From CAYSHJ01 sp964589725 (GTDB lineage Bacteria; Planctomycetota; Planctomycetia; Planctomycetales; Planctomycetaceae): a DNA stretch of 14,180 nt. The number at the start of each line of letters is the position of its first letter. Position 1 is the first letter of the stretch. Below the pieces are notes generated by a model. It saw only the letters and a program-made list of their open reading frames with translations. It did no database searches and was not told where the DNA came from. The stretch spans positions 1 through 14,180 of the forward strand of contig CAZPUJ010000582.1 in the NCBI GenBank assembly GCA_964589725.1, written 5' to 3'. This document shows positions 6,967 through 14,100 of the stretch, piece after piece. A program made the translations under genes and the position numbers.

Positions 6967-7995
6967 TCAAGACACCAGTTTGTCGTTGGTGGACGACAAT
7001 TCAAACCCATCTTCCAGTGGCATCTTGAACGGATCGCCGGGAGTCTCGCGCACGTATTGCGGCACGGCGTAGCCGGGCAGGCGTTTACGGAGTTCGCTGA
7101 TCAGACGCTTGCCGTCCTGTTCGGCAACCTCGAAGTGAGCCGTTCCCGCGACTCGGTCGAGTTGATGCAGGTAGTACGGCTTCACGCCGACATCGATCAG
7201 CCGCTCGCTCAGTTCGGCCAGGGTCGCGACCGAATCGTTTACGCCCCGCAGCAACACCGCTTGATTGAGCGTCATCACGCCTGACTGCGTAAGTTGTCTT
7301 AAGGCCAACGCGCAATCGCCGTCCAATTCGTTCGGATGATTCGCATGCACGACGACGACCGCCGTGAGGCGACTTGTCGTCAGCAAGTTCAAGAGTTCGC
7401 CGGTCACGCGATTCGGCAGCACGATCGGCAACCGAGTGTGCCATCGCAGCCGCCGCAAATGCGTGATTTGCTCCAGTCGTCGCACGACGGCCGCCAGACG
7501 TTCATCGGTCAGCATCAAGGGGTCGCCGCCACTGAGCAGCACTTCGCGAATCGAAGCATCTTGCTCGATCGCCTCAAACGCCGGCTCCCAATCGTCCAGC
7601 CGCTTCGGCTCCTGCGAGTACGGATAATGCCGCCGAAAGCAGTAACGGCAATGAATCGCGCACGCTCCCGTCAGCACCAGCAACGCTCGTCCGTCGTACT
7701 TGTGCAACAACCCCGGAGCTTTGCGAAATCGCGACTCGTCGAGCGCGTCGTTGACGAAGCCGGAGACCTCCGCTTGTTCCGCCGCGATCGGCAACACCTG
7801 TCGCAGCAGCGGATCGTCCAGGTCTCCCGGCCGCATCCGCTGCAGAAAACTTTCGGTCACCAGCAACGGAAAGCCGCGTGACGCCGAGACCGCATTCTCG
7901 ATAACGTCGGCTGGCAAACGCAGCCGTTCGGCGAGCACTCGTGGATCGCGAATCGCCTCGGCCAATGACTGTCGCCATTCCGACATCCTCGACAT
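6967..7995 (-). CDS. epmB: EF-P (R)-beta-lysylation pathway lysine 2,3-aminomutase EpmB
   Basis: EpmB (YjeK) is a radical-SAM, PLP-dependent aminomutase that converts (S)-alpha-lysine to (R)-beta-lysine, which EpmA then attaches to elongation factor P. With the ATG at 7995 the product has 342 residues, the length of the E. coli enzyme as I remember it. GLLHKYDGRALLVLTGACAI runs into the CxxxCxxC cluster site (Cys112, Cys116, Cys119), followed by RYCFRRHYPY. SGGDPL is at 155-160 and LPNRVTG, NDSVATL and KPYYLHQLDRVAGTAHF follow. Lys324 in GDPFKMPL aligns with the PLP lysine of the family. The frame is open to a TTG at 8052 and an ATG at 8028, and ATG 7986 is also possible. GAGGT lies 10 nt before 7995, and family homology begins at about the WRQS residues just after it. 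The gene diverges from efp, its expected substrate partner. Confidence 0.93.
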   Translation of the reverse strand: MSRMSEWRQSLAEAIRDPRVLAERLRLPADVIENAVSASRGFPLLVTESFLQRMRPGDLDDPLLRQVLPIAAEQAEVSGFVNDALDESRFRKAPGLLHKYDGRALLVLTGACAIHCRYCFRRHYPYSQEPKRLDDWEPAFEAIEQDASIREVLLSGGDPLMLTDERLAAVVRRLEQITHLRRLRWHTRLPIVLPNRVTGELLNLLTTSRLTAVVVVHANHPNELDGDCALALRQLTQSGVMTLNQAVLLRGVNDSVATLAELSERLIDVGVKPYYLHQLDRVAGTAHFEVAEQDGKRLISELRKRLPGYAVPQYVRETPGDPFKMPLEDGFELSSTNDKLVS

Positions 7996-8157
7996 CAACC
8001 TCGCGACCTCGCTATAAACTCGTCCCATTTTGGACGGCCCGGACGCCGGCAACGGCTCAAATCCACGGTCAAATCAGGCATTCTCGCGGTGAACTCCGTC
8101 TGCTATCGTTTGCCGTGTTGTTCCAGGACACGGTAACCGTTTCTTAGAGAAAGACCA

Positions 8158-8727
8158 ATGGCCAACATCAGCACTAGTGACTTTAAGAAAGGGATCAAAG
8201 TCATCGTCGAAGGCGAACCGTATGACATGGTGTCGCTCGAGTTCGTCAAGCCGGGCAAAGGCCAAGCCCTTTACCGCACGCGGCTGAAGAACCTGCTCAA
8301 AGGAACGATGCTCGATCGAACGTACAAGAGCGGCGACGGTCTCGAAGGCGCGGACATCCGCAAGAGCGACGGCGTGTACTCCTATCGCGACGCCAATGGC
8401 TACGTGTTCATGGACAACGAGTCCTTCGAACAACACACGCTGCCGACCGAGGTCTGTGCGGACGCCTTAAGATTCATCAAGGAAGGTGCTCCTTGCCAGT
8501 TGCTGTTCTGGAATGAGCGCTTAATTGACTTTACGCCTCCGCAACATGTCATCTTGCAAATCACGTACACCGAGCCAGCCGTCCGCGGCAATACTTCGTC
8601 GAACGTGACCAAGGCCGCACAGGTCGAAACCGGTGCCGAAGTCCAGGTGCCGGCGTTTGTCGCCTCGGGTGAAAAAATCAAGATCGACGCGGCCACCGGT
8701 GAATACATCGAACGTATCCGCGACTAG
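8158..8727 (+). CDS. efp: Translation elongation factor P
   Basis: EF-P binds the ribosome between the P and E sites and rescues stalling at consecutive prolines. The 189 residues give the normal three-domain protein: an N-terminal KOW-like domain (about 1-65) and two OB-fold domains. The acceptor loop reads EFVKPGKGQA (28-37), so Lys34 is present at the position that is beta-lysylated in E. coli. YTEPAVRGNT at about 139-148 and GEKIKIDAATGEYIER near the C terminus are typical family stretches. The ATG at 8158 gives the standard N terminus and follows an AGAGAAAG purine stretch. A 6-bp inverted repeat (8113-8118/8128-8133) lies about 25 nt upstream. Its divergence from epmB, together with Lys34, supports EpmA/EpmB-type modification rather than rhamnosylation (Arg) or an unmodified loop. 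The TAG stop is immediately followed by the second cloverleaf repeat. Confidence 0.98.
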   Translation: MANISTSDFKKGIKVIVEGEPYDMVSLEFVKPGKGQALYRTRLKNLLKGTMLDRTYKSGDGLEGADIRKSDGVYSYRDANGYVFMDNESFEQHTLPTEVCADALRFIKEGAPCQLLFWNERLIDFTPPQHVILQITYTEPAVRGNTSSNVTKAAQVETGAEVQVPAFVASGEKIKIDAATGEYIERIRD

Positions 8728-8870
8728 CCCCCAAACCAGCGACCCCACCGACCTTGTGTCGGTGGCTTGCGGGTTTTTGCACTACTCCTGCGACCATTTC
8801 GAGTGAGGCCAAAGTAGCTCAAAAACCCGCGAGCCACTGGGGCAAGCCCAGTGGGGTCGCTTGCTTGAAG
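8728..8870. repeat. cloverleaf-like palindromic repeat, copy 2
   Basis: Same architecture as copy 1 at 3003-3147. The outer stem 8732-8746/8853-8867 has two mismatches. Side hairpin one is CCACCGAC (8745-8752) with GTCGGTGG (8758-8765). Side hairpin two is CCACTGGG (8834-8841) with CCCAGTGG (8847-8854). The inner stem 8770-8786/8813-8829 has two mismatches. Over 8732-8867 it differs from copy 1 by 14 substitutions and one indel. Side hairpin two carries a compensatory change: A3115-T3123 in copy 1 is G8840-C8848 here. The element fills most of the 152-nt gap between the co-directional efp and miaB. A start called at 8754 would turn it into 42 false N-terminal residues of MiaB. Confidence 0.85.
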
Positions 8871-8879
8871 ATTAGCATC

Positions 8880-10412
8880 ATGTCCGCTCCCGAACATAAC
8901 GGCAAGCTCTACATCGAGACCGTCGGCTGTCAGATGAACATGCTCGATAGCGAGTTGGTCGTAGCGGCGTTGCGTCAGCAAGGCTACTCGCTGACAAATG
9001 ACGTCAAGGACGCGGACACGCTTCTGTTCAACACATGCAGCGTCCGCGATCACGCCGAGCACAAGATCTATAGTCAGCTCGGCCGGCTGAAATTCAGCAA
9101 GCGTGCGCGTCCGAACCAAGTGATCGGCGTGCTCGGCTGCATGGCTCAGAAAGACCAAGAACTGATCTTTCAACGCGCGCCACATGTCGACATGGTCGTT
9201 GGCACGGGACAGCTCAAAGAGATTCCCCGCTTGATCGCCGAGGCTCGCAGCGACCGAGGCCGCCGCATGGCTGTCAGCCTCGACCGCAGCGAAGGTTCTC
9301 GAACAGAAGTCGCCAACAGCTTTGAAAGCTATGACCCGGCCCGCGATCCTGAAATGCGTCCGACGCCGTTTCAGGCGTTTGTGCGAATCATGATCGGCTG
9401 CGACAAGTTCTGTACATACTGTGTCGTGCCGATGACGCGCGGTCCCGAACAAAGCCGCCCCCCGCGCGAGATCGCTCACGAGGTCAAACTGCTCGCGACT
9501 CAGGGCGTCAAGGAAGTCACGCTGTTGGGCCAAACGGTCAACAGCTACAAGTACACGCAAGACGGCCGGCTGTTCCGGATGTCCGACCTCTTGGAACTGA
9601 TTCACGACACGCCGGGCATCGCGCGGATCAAATTCGTCACTAACTACCCACGCGACATGACCGACGATTTGCTGCAGGCCGTTCGCGATTTGCCGAAGGT
9701 CGCCCAATACCTGCACGTGCCCGCTCAATCGGGTTGCGACGAAATGCTCAAGCGCATGAAGCGCGGCTACACCGTCGAACAATACCGCGAGATGTACGGG
9801 CGCATTCGCGAGACGCTTCCCCAGTGCGCCGTGTCGAGCGATTTCATCGTCGGCTTCTGCGGCGAGTCCGACGGCTCGTACCAGAAAAGCCTGGACCTGA
9901 TCCGCGAATGCCGATTCAAGAACAGCTTCATTTTCAAATACAGTCCGCGCCCCGGCACCAAAGCCAACGACCTCTGGGCCGACGATGTGCCCGAGGCGGT
10001 GAAACGTCACCGCAACAATGAGATGCTCGATCTGCAAAACCGCATCAGCGAGGAAGACAACGCCGAACTCATCGGCTCGGCATTTGAGGTTCTGGTCGAA
10101 GGCATCAGCAAAGCCACCCGCAGGGAACAAGCTTCCGAGGGAACTGACGAATCGTATGTACCGACACGACGGAACAGCGCTGTGTTAGATGATACCGTCT
10201 TAGATGACGCCGCATTAGATAACACCACTCGCCACACGCAGCTTGTCGGCCGCACCCGCTGCGATCGCATCGTCGTGTTTGACGGCAATCCACGTCTGGC
10301 CGGAAACTTAGTCCGAGTGGCGGTCCAGGACTGCACGCCGACGACGTTAATCGGTTCGATCGCCACACACGAACATCAGCATGGCGACTCGCCGTTGCCG
10401 ATACTGTCCTGA
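8880..10412 (+). CDS. miaB: tRNA-2-methylthio-N6-dimethylallyladenosine synthase MiaB
   Basis: MiaB adds a methylthio group to i6A37 in tRNAs that read codons beginning with U; it uses two 4Fe-4S clusters. The 510-residue product has the N-terminal UPF0004 domain with Cys17 (ETVGCQMN), Cys53 (NTCSVRDHAEHK) and Cys87 (GVLGCMAQ), which hold the auxiliary cluster. The radical-SAM domain follows with Cys174, Cys178 and Cys181 (IGCDKFCTYCVVPMTRG), then LHVPAQSGCDEMLKRMKRGY at 278-297. The C-terminal TRAM domain spans about 398-493 (FEVLVEG...LVGRT..RIVVF). Between its first strands is a 35-40 residue acidic insertion with a triplicated LDD motif, and a short tail follows, making the protein longer than the 474-residue E. 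coli MiaB. The ATG at 8880 is chosen because everything upstream in frame is repeat-derived. Only a weak GAAG precedes it. Confidence 0.96.
   Translation: MSAPEHNGKLYIETVGCQMNMLDSELVVAALRQQGYSLTNDVKDADTLLFNTCSVRDHAEHKIYSQLGRLKFSKRARPNQVIGVLGCMAQKDQELIFQRAPHVDMVVGTGQLKEIPRLIAEARSDRGRRMAVSLDRSEGSRTEVANSFESYDPARDPEMRPTPFQAFVRIMIGCDKFCTYCVVPMTRGPEQSRPPREIAHEVKLLATQGVKEVTLLGQTVNSYKYTQDGRLFRMSDLLELIHDTPGIARIKFVTNYPRDMTDDLLQAVRDLPKVAQYLHVPAQSGCDEMLKRMKRGYTVEQYREMYGRIRETLPQCAVSSDFIVGFCGESDGSYQKSLDLIRECRFKNSFIFKYSPRPGTKANDLWADDVPEAVKRHRNNEMLDLQNRISEEDNAELIGSAFEVLVEGISKATRREQASEGTDESYVPTRRNSAVLDDTVLDDAALDNTTRHTQLVGRTRCDRIVVFDGNPRLAGNLVRVAVQDCTPTTLIGSIATHEHQHGDSPLPILS
10179..10223 (+). repeat. three 15-bp in-frame repeats in the MiaB TRAM insertion
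   Basis: Units 10179-10193, 10194-10208 and 10209-10223 encode AVLDD, TVLDD and AALDN. Each contains TTAGAT. The array sits in a surface-type insertion of the TRAM domain and keeps frame. Confidence 0.8.
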
Positions 10413-10418
10413 CAGCAC

Positions 10419-10479
10419 GGCGAATGCAGCCCCCGGCGGCAGGGGGCTGGCACTGCCTCCGCCAGTAAGCCGATTCGCC
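10419..10479. terminator. structured region between convergent miaB and the small-protein gene; possible bidirectional terminator
   Basis: CAGCCCCC (10427-10434) and GGGGGCTG (10442-10449) form an 8-bp GC-rich hairpin with a 7-nt loop. A 7-bp outer stem, GGCGAAT (10419-10425) with ATTCGCC (10473-10479), encloses it. The hairpin lies 15 nt past the miaB stop and is shared with the opposite gene. There is no T tract, so an intrinsic terminator is only a guess; a dispersed repeat is the alternative. Confidence 0.4.
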
Positions 10480-10496
10480 AACATTAATGATGGTTA

Positions 10497-10871
10497 CTAG
10501 CCTCCCAGATGTGACGACAAGTCCTTCAGCGTGCCTACCGCCTTATCGACACCGCCCATAGCAACGGCGAAGGCGAGCACTGGATCGCTCTTGACGGCTT
10601 CCAATGCCTTCTTGGCTTTGTCGACGGAACCACACTTCAGCGCGAACAGCATGGCGTCTTTTTGTGCGTCGCGACTTCCACCACGAGTCGAGCGACCACG
10701 TTCCCGAGCACGAATCTGCGACTTAATGACACTGACATACTTCGGATCAATCACCAAGCCGTGGCTTTGTTTGGCATATGCCGAAATCGCCGAGGGAGAT
10801 TCAATTCCCTTCTGGAGGGCCTCACGAATAATTTCCGCCTTGGGAACCGAAGCACTCGCCTTTTTGGCCAT
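10497..10871 (-). CDS. small basic protein with putative winged-helix-like N-terminal domain, function unknown
   Basis: The 124-residue product has no named family that I can assign with certainty. It opens with a basic tail, MAKKASASVPK. Then comes a helical segment, KAEIIREALQKGIESPSAIS, followed by HGLVIDPKYVSVIKSQIRAR (37-56). This pattern ('K.E.IREAL...SP..I......G..V....VS.IK') resembles small planctomycete proteins that look like DNA-binding winged helices. After a linker rich in Arg and Gly (57-66), two similar motifs, CGSVDKAKKALEAV (80-93) and MGGVDKAVGTLKDL (105-118), form the C-terminal part. The start at 10871 follows a strong GAGGAG site; a longer form to 10919 would read through that site. 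It converges with miaB and diverges from the kinase gene. A promoter-like sequence overlapped by a perfect 10-bp inverted repeat lies just upstream, which would fit autoregulation. Confidence 0.85.
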   Translation of the reverse strand: MAKKASASVPKAEIIREALQKGIESPSAISAYAKQSHGLVIDPKYVSVIKSQIRARERGRSTRGGSRDAQKDAMLFALKCGSVDKAKKALEAVKSDPVLAFAVAMGGVDKAVGTLKDLSSHLGG

Positions 10872-10878
10872 AATTATC

Positions 10879-10884
10879 TCCTCA
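10879..10884 (-). promoter_or_regulatory. Shine-Dalgarno GAGGAG that decides the small-protein start
   Basis: The complement of CTCCTC reads GAGGAG, 7 nt before the ATG at 10871. It is the best ribosome binding site in the window. Confidence 0.8.
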
Positions 10885-10896
10885 AATGAAAACCCG

Positions 10897-10932
10897 AAAC
10901 ATCTCAATCCGCACCACACAAATGAGATGTTT
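10897..10932. promoter_or_regulatory. operator-like 10-bp inverted repeat upstream of the small-protein gene
   Basis: AAACATCTCA (10897-10906) and TGAGATGTTT (10923-10932) are perfect inverted copies separated by 16 nt. The distal half overlaps the proposed -10 box at 10928-10933 and the proximal half would lie in the leader. This is the usual geometry of a repressor site, or of a leader hairpin. Confidence 0.55.
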
Positions 10933-10956
10933 AGCTATCGTGTCAGCGATCGTCAA
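10928..10956 (-). promoter_or_regulatory. candidate sigma-70-type promoter for the small-protein gene
   Basis: Read on the minus strand, TTGACG (10951-10956; five of six to TTGACA) is followed after 17 nt by TAAACA (10928-10933; three of six to TATAAT). Transcription would start near 10921, giving a leader of about 50 nt. The -10 match is weak. Confidence 0.35.
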
Positions 10957-11109
10957 TCCACTCACTGCCACTGAGGCAGATTTCATATTGGCTGATGACG
11001 AGCATTACATAACTCTCCAGTCCATTGATCCACGGGAAGAGGCGAAGACGAGAACCAACTTTTGGCGGCACGGTAGACGCCTCCGCTCGAACAACTGACA
11101 ATCCGCCGC

Positions 11110-14100
11110 ATGGACATGACGCTCGAACGATTCGTCCGACATTTGATCGACAGCGAGTTGATGACTGCTGGCGAAGTCGATCAGTTTCGAGCTCAACTGT
11201 CGGCGGGGAAGTTCGGTCCCGACAACGCCGAAGAGTTCGCGCGGGATTTAGTGCGGCGGAAGATGCTGACGCCGTATCAAGCGTCGGCCCTCTTCCAAGG
11301 GAAGCCGCAAGGCTTGGTGATGGGGAACTACGCCGTCCTCGAAAAGATTGGCGAAGGAGGCATGGGGACGGTTTTCAAGGCGAAGCATCGACGCATGGGA
11401 CGAGTAGTGGCTTTGAAGGTGATCTCCCCGGAGGTTACGAAGAACTCCAACTCTCGCCGACGCTTTCAGCGAGAAGTGATCGCCGCCGGGAAGCTCAATC
11501 ACCCGAACATCGTGGCGGCGTTGGCTGCCGACGAGCACGACGGGACGCTTTCGCTGGTGATGGACTTTGTCGACGGGTCCGACTTGTCGTCGCTGGTGAA
11601 ATCCAGCGGCCCATTGCCCGTGTCGCAAGCGGTGGATTGCATTTGTCAAGCGGCGCACGCGCTGGAATACGCGCACCAGCAGGGCGTCGTGCATCGTGAC
11701 ATTAAGCCGCACAACTTGCTGCTGGACCATCGTGGCACTGTCAAGATTCTCGATATGGGGTTGGCGCGACTGGACAACAGCTTGTCGGACACGGACGGAT
11801 CCAGCGCGGCGAGCCTCACGCAGTCGGGAGCCATCATGGGGACGGTTGACTACATGTCCCCGGAGCAAGCGTTGGATACGAAGCACGCTGACGCCCGGTC
11901 CGACATCTACAGCCTGGGCTGCACGCTGTTCTACTTGTTGACCGGAAAGGTGTGTTACCAAGCCGACACGATGATGAAAAAGTTGCTGGCTCACCGGGAT
12001 GCTCCGATCCCGACGCTGCGAGCCGTCTGTCCCGATGTGCCTCCTGGATTGGAGGCCGTCTTTCGGCGCATGCTCGCCAAGCAACCCGAGGATCGATACC
12101 CGTCGATGACAGAAGTCATTTCGGCCTTGAGCACGTGCCTGACAGAAACTGCTCCGGTCGAACAACCGATACTCGCCGCGCGGGCCGCGACCGACGAGGG
12201 GGACTTGATGAGCTTCCTGCACGGCATTGCCAGCGATACCGTTGCCGCGCAAGCCGCTCATAAACTAGCGACGAAAGAAGGGAGCGACACCCAAGCCTTA
12301 CGTCCGTCGAGCGAAACTCTGACGGCGCTCGCCAGCACAGGGAGCGTGGTGACCGGAAAGGACCGGCGAAAGCGGCAATTGTTGATCAGCGGTGGAGTCG
12401 TCGCGATCGTCCTGTGTTTGGCCCTCGCGACGATTCTGTGGAAGCGTCCACGACAATCCAACGATGCGCAGATCCGTCCAGAAACCTTGAGTTCGACGAC
12501 GTCGGCAAAGAATGAAGACTCCGCGCCAGGCAACTCTTCAGCAAACAAGTCGAAAAAGCCGGACGTATCGGGATCAGGACCACCGGTGGCTCCGTTGCCG
12601 AAAGGTGTGCCGGCCGAAGTGTTGCCGGGGTTGCTCTGGCCGCCGCCGAGCCCAATCGCGGGGCTGGGGCGTTGGCAGGTCGAGACAGTGCTTCCGCGAT
12701 CGAACGTCGTTTCGGTCGCCTTGAGTCCTGACCAGAATCGAGTGGCTTGTGGTGAGAGTGCGGGCCTTGTGCGACTGTACGACACGGAGACTTGGCGGCT
12801 CGTTCATGTTTTGGCCGGGCACACAGGAGAGGTCAGTGCGCTGGCATGGAGCCCGGATGGCACACGTCTGGCGTCAGGTTCCAACGACAAAACGGTGCGC
12901 CTGTGGCACGCGGACGGGACGCCGGGACCGGTGCTGAAATCCCTTCGCGCGGCAGTGGTCAATTTGAGTTGGAGTCACAATAGTCGCTTGTTGGCGGGTT
13001 GTGGTCTGAAAGAGGTCTCCATTTGGAATTCCAGCGGCGGTCATGCGACCTTACTCAGCGGGCACGCCAAAAACGTCCGGTGCATGGCCTGGAGTCCTGA
13101 TGGAAAACGGATTGTCTCCGGAAGCGACGACCACACGTTGCGACTTTGGAAGTCCAACGGTGCCTTGATTCGAGAGATCAAAGGACATCAGAAAGGGATC
13201 CTCTCGGTGTCGTGGGGACGCGCCGGGTGGATCGCGTCGTGCAGTGCCGATGGGACGGTGTGCCTGTGGCCCGCCGACGGCGGAAATGCCCGAGTGTTTA
13301 GCGTCAGAGCGTCGCACCTGACGTGGGCTCCTGATGGCGAGCATTTGGTCGTGGTGGACAGTAAGAATAAAACGATTTCGATGTGGGGGCTGGACGGTCC
13401 GCCGGGGGTCCAACAGGCGAACGCGGCGCAGTCCATCGAGTCTGTCGCGTTGAGCGGCGATGGCCAGCGTTTGGCATGGGTGGCTGGGCTGGAACTGGGA
13501 ATGAAGGAACTGCACGGTTCCGTTCGGTCGCTGAAGTTGATGGAAACCGGCTGGTCCGGCAACGTCGCCTGGAGTCCTGATGGAACACGGTTGGTTGCCA
13601 GCCTTCGTGACAAGTCGATGCGTCTGTGGCGAGCGGACGGCAAGAGCGAGGTCATTGCCGTGTCCGAGTTCGGGGGATCTTTGGGCCAGGTTGCGTGGAG
13701 TCCCGATGCCCAGCAATTGGCCACGGCGGATTTGGGTACGTCGCTGCGAATCTGGACGCCGGAGCTGGCTCAGCAATTCTCCTTCCAGCCTGACAAATCG
13801 AAGCTCAACTGTTTCGCGTGGAGTCCGGACGGAAAACGTCTCGTCACGGCAACGCACGACGACGTCGTCCGCGTTTGGCAGACCGATGGAACGCTCGGCC
13901 TCGAATTCAAAGCACACGAAAAGCGAGTTCAGACCGTGTCCTGGAACCGCGACGGACAGATCGCATCCGCCGGCGCGGAAGGAAAAATTCACTTGTGGCG
14001 AGCCGATGGCACGACAGGTCCAGTGCTCGATCCGGGCGGACCGGTGAGCGTCGTGGCCTGGAGTCCCGATGGCCAATGGCTGCTTTCGGGACGCTCTGAT

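Noticed and set aside
8724..10130. 468-codon open frame on the minus strand opposite miaB
   Set aside because: It is antisense to miaB, whose cysteine motifs are intact; no start context or motif supports it.
10886..11098. 70-codon open frame upstream of the kinase gene
   Set aside because: It overlaps the inverted repeat and promoter-like sequence of the small-protein gene, has no Shine-Dalgarno and has no recognisable sequence.
11248..12261. 337-codon open frame on the minus strand opposite the kinase domain
   Set aside because: Antisense to conserved kinase motifs; no motif of its own.
12840..14100. Direct DNA repeats as a mobile or CRISPR-like array
   Set aside because: The spaced TGGAGTCC-type cores are codons of WD40 blades, in frame and with variable spacing set by protein blades.
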